A stretch of 64,000 nucleotides of DNA from Methylobacterium aerolatum (GTDB taxonomy: Bacteria > Pseudomonadota > Alphaproteobacteria > Rhizobiales > Beijerinckiaceae): NCBI RefSeq assembly GCF_022179085.1, contig NZ_BPQE01000009.1, forward strand, positions 62,001 to 126,000, written 5' to 3'. Under the pieces are notes generated by a model. It saw only the letters and a list, made by a program, of their open reading frames with translations, searched no databases and was not told the DNA's origin. Positions 37,424 to 46,663 of this stretch are shown piece by piece (the stretch's first letter is position 1; each line of letters starts with the position of its first letter). The position numbers were made by a program, and so were the translations under genes.

Positions 37424-38302
37424 TCAGCCCTTCTCCGTCCGCTTCACCGCGGCCCAGGCCGCCTCCATCGCGGCGAGGTCCGAGCGGCCGAGGTCGCCGC
37501 CTTGCGCGCGCAGCGCCTCCGCCATGGAGCGGAAGCGGCGCTCGAACTTCAGGGTGCCGTCGCGGAGCGCCGCCTCGGGGTCGATGCCGGCATGGCGGGC
37601 GAGGTTGGCGATGGAGAACAGGAGGTCGCCGATCTCCTCGGCGAGGGGTTCCTTCTCCCCCCGTTCCAGGGCCTCGGCGACCTCGTCGGTCTCCTCGCGG
37701 ACCTTGTCGATCACCTGGGCGGCGTCGTCCCAGTCGAACCCGTAGGCGGCCGCCCGGCGGGAGACCTTCTCCGCCCGGGTCAGCGCCGGAAGGGCCAGGG
37801 CGACACCGCCGAGCGGATCGGGCCCGGGAACGGGCTTGTCCGTCCCCCGACCTGGCCCCTTGGCCGTTTCCTTGCCCGCCCTCTCCTTGGCAGCGCGCTC
37901 CTCGGCCTTGATCGCCGCCCACTGCGCCTCGACCTGCGCCGGGTCGCGGCGGGGCGAGCCCTCGGGCAGCAGGGAGCCGTCGGCGGCGAAGACGTGCGGA
38001 TGGCGGCGGATTAGCTTGGCGACGATGGCGCGGGCCACGTCGTCGAAGGCGAAGGCGCCCTCCTCCTCGGCCATGCGGGCGTGGAACACCACCTGCAGCA
38101 GCAGGTCGCCCAGTTCGTCGCGCAGGTCGTCGGAGTCGCCCCGCGCCACGGCGTCGGCGACCTCGTAGGCCTCCTCGATCGTGTAGGGGGCGATGGTGGC
38201 GTAGGTCTGGGCCACGTCCCAGGCGCAGCCGCGCACGGGATCGCGCAGGTCCGCCATCAGACGCAGGAGCGTCCGGATCGGACTGTCCGAAGGGGATGTC
38301 AC
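37424..38302 (-). CDS. mazG: Nucleoside triphosphate pyrophosphohydrolase
   Basis: It cleaves NTPs to NMP and pyrophosphate as a house-cleaning enzyme and may affect ppGpp (family knowledge). Two MazG domains are visible: residues about 10-110 with PVRGCAWDVAQTYATIAPYT, EEAYEVADAV and RDELGDLLLQVVFHARMAEE, and residues about 170-290 with VREETDEVAEALERGEKEPLAEEIGDLLFS. The linker carries an unusual Lys/Gly-rich stretch (AAKERAGKETAKGPGRG). The start is the GTG at 38302. Confidence 0.94.
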   Translation of the reverse strand: MTSPSDSPIRTLLRLMADLRDPVRGCAWDVAQTYATIAPYTIEEAYEVADAVARGDSDDLRDELGDLLLQVVFHARMAEEEGAFAFDDVARAIVAKLIRRHPHVFAADGSLLPEGSPRRDPAQVEAQWAAIKAEERAAKERAGKETAKGPGRGTDKPVPGPDPLGGVALALPALTRAEKVSRRAAAYGFDWDDAAQVIDKVREETDEVAEALERGEKEPLAEEIGDLLFSIANLARHAGIDPEAALRDGTLKFERRFRSMAEALRAQGGDLGRSDLAAMEAAWAAVKRTEKG

Positions 38303-38405
38303 GCGGGCCTATCCGTTTCCGTGTGGTGAAGGCTCGCCTGTAGACCATTGTCCGACGGAGCGGATACCGGTTCGGCTTGAAAAAATAGTCCGGAAACAAC
38401 GAACT

Positions 38406-38446
38406 AGGGCATTTCCCGCGATTCGGGGTGTTACGGGAAACGCCCT
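38406..38446. terminator. Inverted repeat, possible terminator of the 88-residue gene
   Basis: AGGGCATTTCCCG, a 15-base loop, and CGGGAAACGCCCT form a 13-bp stem with one mismatch, starting one base after the stop of the minus-strand gene. It may be another dispersed repeat, but only one copy is seen here. Confidence 0.5.
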
Positions 38447-38447
38447 G

Positions 38448-38714
38448 TCAGGCCCCGCGCCCGGGGAACACCGGCATCGCATCCCGCTCACGCACCCGCT
38501 CGTCCTGGAAGTCGGCGAGGTAGGTGGTGATTCGGTGGCCGAGCGCCCGGTCGGCGCACTGGACCCAGAGCGGGGCGGGGAGGGCCTTGGCGGGCAGGCG
38601 CAGGAGGAAGAGCTCCGCGACGCGGGCGGCCTCGCGCTCGCTCGACGCCGCGAGGAGGCGTGCGCCCTCCGGCGTGCCGATCAGGATCGCGACGGTGGCG
38701 CTGGGCTCGCTCAT
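38448..38714 (-). CDS. Small conserved protein of unknown function
   Basis: This is an 88-residue soluble protein with no motif I recognise. It starts MSEPSATVAILIGTPEGARLL and has a helical middle (SSEREAARVAELFLLRL). Trp50 and Cys53 lie close together (LWVQCADRALGHRI). The codon pattern fits a real gene, and a terminator-like hairpin follows. The upstream neighbour is a glycosyltransferase on the same strand, 132 bases away. Confidence 0.6.
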   Translation of the reverse strand: MSEPSATVAILIGTPEGARLLAASSEREAARVAELFLLRLPAKALPAPLWVQCADRALGHRITTYLADFQDERVRERDAMPVFPGRGA

Positions 38715-38846
38715 GTTCCCTCAACGGCGAAGGGGGGCGATCCGTTGCGCCGGATCGCGCCGCCGCGGCCATTTGGACCTCGGCGCCCTCCGTCGGATCC
38801 GCGCCGGGCGGGCCGCCGCCGCAGGGCCGGGGCGGCCGAGCGCGGG

Positions 38847-40706
38847 TCACCCGGGCCCGACGGGGGTCAGCCAGCCGCTGCGCGTCGTCCGCGAGAGGCC
38901 GTGCTCGGTCTTGTTCCACCGGTAGGGCGCCCGCACGAACTCCACCAGCGCGCACCCGGCGGCGGCGCCGAGGAACAGGCAGTAGAACGGGAGCAGGACG
39001 AAGAACGGCAGGAGATCGAACCACCGCCGCCTCCAGCAGCCCTGGACCATCGGCCCCACGAGGCAGACGAGGCCCACGAGGAAGACGGTCACCGCCAGCC
39101 CCGTCGCGACGTTTTCCAATAGGGAGGGCGAAGCCTCGATCCCGCCCCGGAGGAAGACCCAGGCCGTCGCGAGGAAGCAGACCGGATAGGCGAGGGCGGA
39201 CAGGACCGCGCCCGGCACCAGCGCCACCGCGCAGAGGCTGCGCAACGGGCCGAGGCGGGAGAGGGTCGCGAGGGGGCGGCGGCCGTGGTCGAGGCTGATC
39301 TGGAGGAAGCCCTTCATCCAGCGGCAGCGCTGCCGCAGCCACGACCGGGCGCCGAGGGGCGCCTCCTCGAAGGTCGCGCTCGGCAGATCGCCCATCCGGT
39401 AGCCCGCCAGCGCCAGCCGGAGGCCGAGTTCGGCATCCTCGGTGACCGACCACGCGTTCCAGCCCCCGAGGCGGCGCAGCACCTCGGTGCGCAGGTGCAT
39501 GGAGGTCCCCCCGAGGGGGATCGGCATTCCCAGCGCCGCGAGGGCCGGGTTCACCACGTCGAACAGGCCGGCGTATTCGAGGGCGAAGAGGCGGGGGAGC
39601 CAGCCCTCGTGGTTGTCGATCACGAGGCGCCCCTGGAGGCAGGCCGTCGCGGAGGGCGCCCGGGCGAAGACGGACGCCGCCCGGCGCAGCTGGTCGGGCT
39701 CGGGGACGTCCTCCGCGTCGTAGACCACGAGGAGATCGCCGCGGGCCAGGGGGAGGGCGGCGTTGAGGGCGCGGGGCTTCGTGCGCGGGTCTCCCGGCGG
39801 CACGGTGACGACCTCGAACCGGGCGGGCAGGGGGATCGCCGCCAGCGCGGCGGCGGTCTCGGCGTCGTCGGCCTCGATCAGCAGCTTGATGTCGAGCTTG
39901 GCCACCGGATAGTCGAGGGCCGCCAGCGCCGGCAGGAGGCGCCTCAGGACGGCCGCCTCACGGTGCAGGGCGACGAGCACCGTGTAGACCGGCAGGGCGG
40001 CGTCCGGGAGCGGGGGCGCCTCCACCTCCGGCGGCGGGATGACGAGGGCGCCCAGGCGAAACACCATCGCGGCGAGGCACAGGACCTGCGCGGCCACCAC
40101 GCTGGGCAGGATCGCCGTCTCGGGCAGCGCCGCGACCACGGCGAGGGCGGCGGAGAGGGCGACGGCGAGGGCGAGCAGGCGGTGGCTGGCGGGCCGCCGG
40201 GCGAAGGCCCGTTCCGGAGCGGGGCCGTCCCGCTCCCCGGCCGCGTGCGCGGCGACGTGGGCGGGCATCGTCCCGTAGACCGCGAGGCGCAGGCGGGTCG
40301 GGGTGGTGATCGCCCAACCGGCGAGGGCGGCGGGCCCGTGTGCGGCCTCCTCGTCGAGGAGGTCGCCGATGTCGCGGCCCCGCGGAGCGAGGACCACCGC
40401 GGCGCCGTGGCCGGGGGCCAGCGACGCCACCCCGTCCCGCAGGCACTCGGGATAGGCCGAGGCCGGGTCGAGGGGGATCGCACCGTCGAGGAAGGGCAGG
40501 CCGAGGCGGGTGGCGAGGGCTCGGTAGTAGGTGTCCTCGTCCGTCAGGCCGGCCCGCAGGAGGGCGCTCGCCGCGTCGGTCCCCGAGCGCCGCGCCAGCA
40601 CGATCGCCTGGGCGAGACGCCGGAGCGGGACGCCGTGCTCCGTGAGGAAGGCGATATCGGGGAAGAATCGCGAGGCGAAACGGGAGCCCGTCACCGGGGA
40701 TGACAC
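38847..40706 (-). CDS. Membrane glycosyltransferase (family 2) with T2SSE-type N-terminal domain
   Basis: The 619-residue protein starts with an MshEN/T2SSE-like domain (around 25-150: [34 protein letters not shown]). Two membrane helices (175-235) and a processive GT2 domain follow, with VLVALHREAAVLRRLLPAL, VVYDAEDVPEPDQLRR, VTEDAELGLRLA and the acceptor motif QRCRWMKGF. Four more helices lie near the C-terminus. DxD, TED and QxxRW are the catalytic set of cellulose/hyaluronan synthase-like enzymes, so it probably makes and exports a polysaccharide. Related fused proteins occur in Rhizobiales. Confidence 0.88.
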   Translation of the reverse strand: MSSPVTGSRFASRFFPDIAFLTEHGVPLRRLAQAIVLARRSGTDAASALLRAGLTDEDTYYRALATRLGLPFLDGAIPLDPASAYPECLRDGVASLAPGHGAAVVLAPRGRDIGDLLDEEAAHGPAALAGWAITTPTRLRLAVYGTMPAHVAAHAAGERDGPAPERAFARRPASHRLLALAVALSAALAVVAALPETAILPSVVAAQVLCLAAMVFRLGALVIPPPEVEAPPLPDAALPVYTVLVALHREAAVLRRLLPALAALDYPVAKLDIKLLIEADDAETAAALAAIPLPARFEVVTVPPGDPRTKPRALNAALPLARGDLLVVYDAEDVPEPDQLRRAASVFARAPSATACLQGRLVIDNHEGWLPRLFALEYAGLFDVVNPALAALGMPIPLGGTSMHLRTEVLRRLGGWNAWSVTEDAELGLRLALAGYRMGDLPSATFEEAPLGARSWLRQRCRWMKGFLQISLDHGRRPLATLSRLGPLRSLCAVALVPGAVLSALAYPVCFLATAWVFLRGGIEASPSLLENVATGLAVTVFLVGLVCLVGPMVQGCWRRRWFDLLPFFVLLPFYCLFLGAAAGCALVEFVRAPYRWNKTEHGLSRTTRSGWLTPVGPG

Positions 40707-40754
40707 CGAAGGTTCCGCTCCCGCAGGACGCGCGAGCCGTGCTAGGGGAGGGCG

Positions 40755-41702
40755 GTGATCGCGCCGCCGCCTGCCCGCTCCGGACGGAGCATCCTCCGCC
40801 CATTCCGGTCAAGATCGGCCGCCGGATGGCCTGTGGGCGCCGCCGGGCGGACCCTCGCGGGCCTCGGCCTCCTGCTCGCCGTCGCCCTCCCCCCCGCCGC
40901 CGCCGCGACGGGACAGGCCCCCGCCGACACTCCCGCCGTCGCGGTGCCGGATTTCTGGAATCCGCGCAGCCGGGGCGAGCGGATCGAGGCGCCCCAGACC
41001 GGCCGGGCGGTCCGCTTCCTGACCGACGACGAGTTCCCGCCCCTGCACTTCGCCGGCCCGGACGGCACGCCCACGGGCTTCGTGGTGGAGCTCGCGCGGG
41101 CGGTCTGCGAGAAGCTCGCCATCCCCTGCACCGTGCAGGCGCGCCGCTTCGACACCCTCCTCGATTCCCTCGAGGCGAAGCAGGGCGACGTGGTCGCCGC
41201 CGCCATCCCGCTCACCGCCGCCCTGCGCCAGAAATTCCTGGCGACGCGGCCGTATTTCCGCTGGCCCGCCCGGTTCGCGGCCCGGGCCGACCGGGGCCTG
41301 CCGGTCCCCTCCGCCGCCGCGCTCGCGGGGCGGAGCGTCGGCGTCATCGCGGGCAGCGCGCATGCCGCCTACCTCGGCACGTTCTTCCCCAAGGCGGTGC
41401 TCCGGGATTTCGCCGACCTCGCCGCCGCCGAGGGCGCCCTCAAGCGCGGCGACATCGACTACCTCTTCGCCGACGGGCTGAACCTCGCCCTGTACGTGGG
41501 CGGTCAGGAGGCGGAGAATTGCTGCGCCCTGATCGGCGGCGACTACCTCGAGAACCGCTATTTCGGCGAGGGCATCGGCCTCGTCACCCGCCAGGAGGAC
41601 GCGGCCCTGGCCCGCGCCCTCGACGACGCCCTGCAGCGGGTGTGGGACGACGGGAAGTACACCGAGCTGTACCTGCGCTTCTTCCCCGTCAGCCCGTTCT
41701 GA
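40755..41702 (+). CDS. Extracellular solute-binding protein (SBP family 3-like)
   Basis: The 315-residue periplasmic protein has a long N-terminal signal region (Arg-rich, then AGRTLAGLGLLLAVALPPAAAA). The mature part matches family 3 binding proteins: VRFLTDDEFPPLHFAGPDGTPTGFVVELARAVCEKL and LAGRSVGVIAGSAHAAYLGTFF, ending YTELYLRFF. It is probably the sensor or receptor of an amino-acid-like ligand, but no permease or ATPase gene lies nearby. The start is the GTG at 40755, divergent from the glycosyltransferase with a 48-base gap. A LysR gene follows after 16 bases. Confidence 0.82.
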   Translation: MIAPPPARSGRSILRPFRSRSAAGWPVGAAGRTLAGLGLLLAVALPPAAAATGQAPADTPAVAVPDFWNPRSRGERIEAPQTGRAVRFLTDDEFPPLHFAGPDGTPTGFVVELARAVCEKLAIPCTVQARRFDTLLDSLEAKQGDVVAAAIPLTAALRQKFLATRPYFRWPARFAARADRGLPVPSAAALAGRSVGVIAGSAHAAYLGTFFPKAVLRDFADLAAAEGALKRGDIDYLFADGLNLALYVGGQEAENCCALIGGDYLENRYFGEGIGLVTRQEDAALARALDDALQRVWDDGKYTELYLRFFPVSPF

Positions 41703-41718
41703 CCGGGCCCGCCCGGCC

Positions 41719-42603
41719 ATGATCCGCTTCGATCTCGTCGATCTCGGCCTGTTCCGCCACGTGGTGGAGGCGGGCTCGATCACCCACGGGGCGGAGCGGG
41801 CGCACCTGGCGCTGGCCGCCGCCTCGGCCCGGATCCGGGGCATGGAGGAGAGCCTGGGCGCGCCGCTCCTGACCCGGACCCGCCACGGCGTGAGCCCGAC
41901 CCCCGCCGGGCGGGCGCTGCTCGCCCACGCCCGCAGCGTGATCACGGGGACCGAGCGCCTGCGGGAGGAGATGGCGGCCTATTCCGGCGGCGCGGCGGGG
42001 CAGATCCGGGTGGTGGCCAACACCCACGCGCTGATCGAATTCCTGCCCGGCCCCCTGGCGGACTTCCTCGCCTCGCATCCGGGCATCGCCGTCGAGATCG
42101 AGGAACGCACGTCGGACGAGATCGTCGGGCTGGTGGCGGAGGGGGCGGCGGATTTCGGCATCCTCTCGGGCACGGTGGATACGGGGGCGCTGGCGACCAT
42201 CCCGTTCCGCGAGGACCGTTTCGCCCTCGTGGCCGCCCGGGGCGATCCCCTGGCGGGGCGGGGCGCGGTGGCCTTCGCCGACGTACTGGAGCGGGAACTC
42301 GTGGGCCTCGACCGCCGCAGCGCCATCAGCCGCTTCCTCGTGGAGAAGGCCGCCCGCCTGGGACGGCCGATGCGCCTGCGGGCGCAGCTGCGCGGCTTCG
42401 AGGCCGTGTGCCGCCTCGTGGAGGCGCGCGTCGGGCTGGCGATCCTGCCCGAGAGCACGGCGCTCCGGGCCGCCCGGACCCTCGGGATCACGGTCGTCCC
42501 CCTCTCCGACCCCTGGGCACGCCGGGACCTGACCCTGTGTCTGCGCGACCTCTCCGCGCTCCCCCCCTTCGTGCGCGACTTCATCGACGTGCTGCGGCGG
42601 TAG
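41719..42603 (+). CDS. LysR-type transcriptional regulator
   Basis: The 294-residue protein has an N-terminal winged HTH (DLGLFRHVVEAGSITHGAERAHLALAAASARIRGMEESLGAPLLTR in outline) and a C-terminal effector-binding domain from about residue 90. It probably controls the neighbouring binding-protein gene or another local gene in response to a small ligand, which cannot be named. A family B repeat follows. Confidence 0.92.
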   Translation: MIRFDLVDLGLFRHVVEAGSITHGAERAHLALAAASARIRGMEESLGAPLLTRTRHGVSPTPAGRALLAHARSVITGTERLREEMAAYSGGAAGQIRVVANTHALIEFLPGPLADFLASHPGIAVEIEERTSDEIVGLVAEGAADFGILSGTVDTGALATIPFREDRFALVAARGDPLAGRGAVAFADVLERELVGLDRRSAISRFLVEKAARLGRPMRLRAQLRGFEAVCRLVEARVGLAILPESTALRAARTLGITVVPLSDPWARRDLTLCLRDLSALPPFVRDFIDVLRR

Positions 42604-42612
42604 GATAGGGTG

Positions 42613-42712
42613 TCCGGAGGGCTGGGCCCTCTGGCGGGTGCAGGGCGGCGCCCCGCGTCGTCCCAGGGGCTTTACCCCTGGACCCCACCGAAGGGCTTGC
42701 CCTTTGGGATCC
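42613..42712. repeat. Family B multi-hairpin repeat
   Basis: The hairpins GGAGGGC/GCCCTCT, CCAGGGG-CTTTA-CCCCTGG and AAGGGC-TT-GCCCTT keep the order of the 26764 copy, joined by GGCGGGTGCAGGGCGG and CCCACCGAAGG. It lies between lysR and the ThDP enzyme gene and opens a false upstream extension of the latter. Confidence 0.8.
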
Positions 42713-42747
42713 CCTGGCTAGCCTCGTGGAGAGACAGGGGATCCACG

Positions 42748-44436
42748 ATGACCATCACCACCGTCGAGGCCGCCGGGCGGCGCCGGGGCGCGGAGCTTCT
42801 GGTGGAGGTGCTGCGCTCGGAGGGGGTGCGCTACATCTTCGGCAATCCCGGCACCACCGAGTTGCCCCTCATCGACGCGCTGACCGAGGCGCACGATGTG
42901 AGCTACGTGCTGGCCCTGCAGGAGGCGACCGCCGTGGCGATGGCCGACGGCTATGCGCAGGGGGCGCGGCGCTCGGCCTTCCTCAACCTGCACACCGCCG
43001 GGGGGCTGGGCCACGGCATGGGCAGCCTCGTGAACTCGCAGGTCTCGGGCACGCCGCTGGTCGTCACCGCCGGGCAGCAGGACCTGCGCCACGCGCTCAC
43101 CGACCCGCTGCTGATGGGCGACCTCGTGGCCATCGCCGACCCGGTGATGAAGTGGGCGCGCGAGGTGACGAGCCCGGACCAGATCCCGATCCTGCTCCGC
43201 CGGGCCTTCCACGATTGCGCCGCCGCGCCCTCCGGCCCCGTCTTCCTGTCGCTCCCCATGGACGTGATGGACGCGCTGACCGACGTGCCGGCCGGCGAGA
43301 CCTCCACCATCGACCAGCGGGCGGTCGCGGGCTCCCTCGACCTCCTGGCCCAAAAACTCGCCGCCGTGGCGCCGGGGCGGCTCGCGATCATCGCCGGGGA
43401 CGAGATCGACTCGTCGGACGCCTCCGCGCAGGCCGTGGCGCTGGCCGACCTGCTCTCCGCCCCGGTCTACGGCTCCTCCTGGCCGGCGCACATCCCCTTC
43501 CCGACGAGCCACCCGCTCTGGGCGGGCAACCTGCCGACGCGGGCCGATTCCATCGCCGCGATCCTCGGCCGCTACGAGGCCGTTTTCGCGCTCGGGGGCA
43601 AGTCGCTCATCACCGTGCTCTATTCCGAGGGCTCGGCGGTGCCGCCGGGCACGGCCGTGTTCCAGCTCTCGGCGGACGTGCGCGACCTCGGCCGGACCTA
43701 CGCCACCGCCCTCTCCACGGTGGGCGACATCCGCGCTTCCCTCGATGCCCTGCTGCCGCTGCTGGCGCCCCGCCTCACCGACAAGGCCCACGACTTCGCC
43801 AAGCTCCGGGAGGTGGCGGTGGCCGAGCAGGCCGAGCGCCGCCGCAAGCTCCACGCCGCCGCCGATGCGGCCTTCGAGGATCCGGTGATCGACCCCCTCG
43901 TCGCCGCCCGCGAGGTCGCCAAGGCGGTGGGGGCGCAGACCCCGATCATCGACGAGGCGCCCGCCACGCTCACGCGCCTGCGCACCTTCCTCGACAGCTC
44001 CTCGCCCCACCAATACGCGGCGATGCGCGGCGGCGTGCTCGGCTGGGGGATGCCCGCCGCGGTGGGGTTCTCGCTGGGGATCGACCGGGAACCGGTGGTC
44101 TGCGTGGTGGGCGACGGCGCGGCGCTCTACTCGCCGCAGGCCCTCTGGACCGCCGCCCACGAGAAGCTGCCTGTCACCTTCGTGGTGATCAACAACGCCG
44201 AGTACAACATCCTGAAGAACTACATGAAGGGCCAGTCGCACTACGCCTCGGCCCGCGCCAACCGCTTCATCGCCATGGACCTCACCGACCCGCGCATCGA
44301 TTTCCTGGCGCTCGCCGCCTCGATGGGCGTCCCCGCCCGGAGGGTCACGAAGGCCGCCGATATCGCCCCGGCGATCGAGGCGGGGATCGCCTCCGGCGGG
44401 GCGAATCTGGTGGAGGTGGTGGTGAAGGCGGGGTGA
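42748..44436 (+). CDS. ThDP-dependent decarboxylase (benzoylformate decarboxylase-like)
   Basis: The 562-residue enzyme has three ThDP domains. The Pyr domain carries GVRYIFGNPGTTELPLIDAL and the cofactor-activating Glu59 (LALQEATAVAMADGYAQ). The central domain runs to about residue 330. The PP domain has GDGAALYSPQALWTAAHEKL and NNAEYNILKNYM. It is most like benzoylformate decarboxylases, which act on 2-oxo acids; acetolactate synthase is less likely (short PP segment, no regulatory partner). The substrate is uncertain. The ATG at 42748 follows GAGAGACAGGGG. Confidence 0.85.
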   Translation: MTITTVEAAGRRRGAELLVEVLRSEGVRYIFGNPGTTELPLIDALTEAHDVSYVLALQEATAVAMADGYAQGARRSAFLNLHTAGGLGHGMGSLVNSQVSGTPLVVTAGQQDLRHALTDPLLMGDLVAIADPVMKWAREVTSPDQIPILLRRAFHDCAAAPSGPVFLSLPMDVMDALTDVPAGETSTIDQRAVAGSLDLLAQKLAAVAPGRLAIIAGDEIDSSDASAQAVALADLLSAPVYGSSWPAHIPFPTSHPLWAGNLPTRADSIAAILGRYEAVFALGGKSLITVLYSEGSAVPPGTAVFQLSADVRDLGRTYATALSTVGDIRASLDALLPLLAPRLTDKAHDFAKLREVAVAEQAERRRKLHAAADAAFEDPVIDPLVAAREVAKAVGAQTPIIDEAPATLTRLRTFLDSSSPHQYAAMRGGVLGWGMPAAVGFSLGIDREPVVCVVGDGAALYSPQALWTAAHEKLPVTFVVINNAEYNILKNYMKGQSHYASARANRFIAMDLTDPRIDFLALAASMGVPARRVTKAADIAPAIEAGIASGGANLVEVVVKAG

Positions 44437-44490
44437 GGCGACGTTTTCCCCGTTGCTGCGAGAGCAGGGACGGCGGTGAGTGGCGGGCCC

Positions 44491-45819
44491 CTACTCCCCC
44501 AACCCCGGCACCGGCACGCCGAAGGCCTGCGCCAGCAGCACGAGGTTCAGCGCCAACACCACGCCGGCCCCGGCGAAGGCGGCGGCCTTGGTCCACGGCC
44601 CGTTGGCGAAGGCGCCCATGAGGCTGCGGCGGCCCGTGAACACCACGAGGCCGATCATCGGCACCGGCAGGGCCAGCGACAGCACCACCTGGCTCAGCAC
44701 CAGCGCGCGGGTCGGGTCCACGCCGATCGCCACCACGGCGAAGGCGGGCGCCATGGTCACGAGGCGGCGGACGAGGAGGGGGATGCGCCACCCCGTAAAA
44801 CCCTGCATCACCATCTGCCCGGCGAGCGTCCCCACCACCGAGGAGGACAGGCCCGAGGCGATCAGGGAGACGAGGAAGGCCGCCCCCGCCGCCGGGCCGA
44901 GCAGCGGCGTCAGGGTCTTGTAGGCCTCCTGGATCTCGGCCACCTCGCTGTGGCCGAGGTGGAAGGCGGAGGCCGCCATGATCACCATCGCCATGTTGAC
45001 GAGGCCGGCAAGCGCCAGGGCGACGATCACCTCCCGATCCGAGAAGCGCACGAGGAGCCGCCGGTCGGCCTCGTTGCGCGGAGCGCCCCGCCCTTGGGTC
45101 AGGCCGGAATGCAGGAACAGGGCGTGGGGCATCACCGTCGCGCCGATGATGCCCACCGCGATGGTCAGCGCCTCGGCATCGGGGATTTTTGGGGTGACGA
45201 GCCCCTTGGCCGCCTCGCCCCAGGCGACGGGGGCGATCGCCAGTTCCACCGCGTAGCAGAGGCCGATCGTGCCGACCATCGCGCCCACCGCGATCTCCAG
45301 CGGGCGGAAGCCCCGGTTCTCCAGAAGCAGGATCGCGTAGGTGACGACCGCCGTCACCGCCATCCCCGCCATCAGCGGCATCCCGACGAGGAGGGACAGG
45401 CCGATGGCGCCGCCCAGGAACTCCGCGAGGTCGGTGGCCATGGCGGCGACCTCGCTGACGCCCCAGGCGGCGAGCCGCCAGCGGCGGGGCAGCGCATCGC
45501 GAAAATGCTCGGCGAGGTTCCTGCCCGTCACGATCCCGAGGCGGGCGGAGAGGGCCTGGAACAGCATCGCCGTGAGGTTGGCCGCCAGCACCACCCAGAG
45601 CAGGGTATAGCCGTAGCGGGCGCCGGCCTGGATGTTCGTCGCGAAGTTGCCGGGGTCCATGTAGGCGATGGAGGCGGTGACCGCCGGCCCCACGAACAGC
45701 AGGAACCGGGTCCGCCCGTTCGCGCGCCCGTCGAGCACGGCGCGGATCCCGTCCTCCGTCGTGCGACTGAGGCCTCCGGACTCGCGGACTTCCGCCGGGA
45801 CCACCTCTCCTGACGCCAT
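44491..45819 (-). CDS. mntH: Nramp-family Mn2+ (divalent metal) transporter
   Basis: The 442-residue proton-coupled transporter has about 11 helices. The metal-site motifs are intact: DPGN in the first helix (YMDPGNFATNIQAG) and MPH in the sixth (GATVMPHALFLHSG). The Nramp signature loop (GSxxxSxxxGTLAGQxVMQGF-like, here SSVVGTLAGQMVMQGFTGW) is also present. It is divergent from mntR, with an MntR box in its promoter, so it is probably repressed by manganese. Confidence 0.95.
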   Translation of the reverse strand: MASGEVVPAEVRESGGLSRTTEDGIRAVLDGRANGRTRFLLFVGPAVTASIAYMDPGNFATNIQAGARYGYTLLWVVLAANLTAMLFQALSARLGIVTGRNLAEHFRDALPRRWRLAAWGVSEVAAMATDLAEFLGGAIGLSLLVGMPLMAGMAVTAVVTYAILLLENRGFRPLEIAVGAMVGTIGLCYAVELAIAPVAWGEAAKGLVTPKIPDAEALTIAVGIIGATVMPHALFLHSGLTQGRGAPRNEADRRLLVRFSDREVIVALALAGLVNMAMVIMAASAFHLGHSEVAEIQEAYKTLTPLLGPAAGAAFLVSLIASGLSSSVVGTLAGQMVMQGFTGWRIPLLVRRLVTMAPAFAVVAIGVDPTRALVLSQVVLSLALPVPMIGLVVFTGRRSLMGAFANGPWTKAAAFAGAGVVLALNLVLLAQAFGVPVPGLGE

Positions 45820-45836
45820 CCCACCCCGTCCCTCGA

Positions 45837-45877
45837 ATATAGCTCCTGCTATATAGAAAAGCCGAGGCTCGTGGCAA
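45837..45877 (-). promoter_or_regulatory. mntH promoter overlapped by MntR operator
   Basis: The perfect palindrome ATATAGC-TCCT-GCTATAT (45837-45854) has the core ATAGC-N4-GCTAT seen in E. coli MntR boxes (established knowledge). On the minus strand TTGCCA (45877-45872), a 16-base spacer and TATATA (45855-45850) form the mntH promoter, so the operator covers the -10. It lies 18 bases before the mntH ATG. Confidence 0.85.
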
Positions 45878-45959
45878 GGTCGGTGACGGGGAGGTCATTG
45901 CAACGCCGACGGGCAAGGCTCTAGAGACGGGCTTCGATGCCCCGGAGGAGGCCGCGCGG

Positions 45960-46418
45960 ATGCAGGAACCGGAAGCCTCGGAGCGGAGCGAGACCGCCCT
46001 CGTCGACCCGGAGCGGCATGTCGAGAGCTTCCGGCAGGCCCGGGAGGCGCGGCGGCTGGAGTTGGTCGAGGACTACGTCGAGCTGATCGACGACCTGATC
46101 GGCGACGGCGGCGAGGCCCGGCAGGTGGACATCGCCGCCCGCCTCGGCGTCGCCCAGCCCACCGTCGCCAAGATGCTGAGGCGCCTGTGCGACGAGGGGC
46201 TGGTGCAGCAGCGGCCCTACCGCGGGGTGTTCCTCACGGAGGCCGGCAAGCGGCTGGCGGGCGAGGCGCGGGAGCGCCACCGGATCGTGGAGCGGTTCCT
46301 CTGCGCGCTCGGCGTCAGCCCCGAGACCGCCCGCCGCGACGCGGAGGGCATCGAGCACCATGTCAGCGCCGAGACGCTGGAGGCGTTTCGGGCCTTCGCC
46401 GAGGGGCGGCGGGGGTAG
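45960..46418 (+). CDS. mntR: Manganese-responsive repressor (DtxR/MntR family)
   Basis: The 152-residue regulator has an N-terminal winged helix ([39 protein letters not shown], in outline) and a dimerisation/metal-binding part ([32 protein letters not shown]) with the Glu/Cys/His residues expected for Mn2+ sites. The length and arrangement match proteobacterial MntR without an SH3 domain. The ATG at 45960 follows GGAGGAG. It is divergent from mntH. Confidence 0.93.
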   Translation: MQEPEASERSETALVDPERHVESFRQAREARRLELVEDYVELIDDLIGDGGEARQVDIAARLGVAQPTVAKMLRRLCDEGLVQQRPYRGVFLTEAGKRLAGEARERHRIVERFLCALGVSPETARRDAEGIEHHVSAETLEAFRAFAEGRRG

Positions 46419-46526
46419 GGGCTTGCAGGCGGACCGGCAGGGTCGAAGAGCCGAAAGACCCCGTCCACCCCCCACCCCCGCCTGCGGGGATCGTGGTGGA
46501 ATTCGGTCGGCGTCCCCGATCCCTGG

Positions 46527-46573
46527 AGCCCTCCTTCGAGGCCTCCGCTGCGCTCCGGCACCCCAGGATGAGG
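46527..46573. repeat. Possible dispersed repeat fragment
   Basis: The stretch TCCTTCGAGGCCTCCGCTGC, followed by GCTCCGGCACCCCAGGATGAGG, contains an inverted pairing (CCGCTGCGCTCCGG) and resembles repeats often seen in alphaproteobacterial genomes. Only one copy is in this window. The rest of the 245-base gap shows no gene. Confidence 0.3.
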
Positions 46574-46663
46574 TCGAGGGCGGGAAGAAGGTTCGCAACG
46601 ATCCCCTGCCGGGAGAGGGGGCGCACATCCTTTCGCGAGGCTTTCCGGCGACCGTCCACCCCC

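Noticed and set aside
42610-42747. N-terminal extension of the ThDP decarboxylase
   Set aside because: It is translated family B repeat; the ATG at 42748 has the ribosome site and the conserved start.
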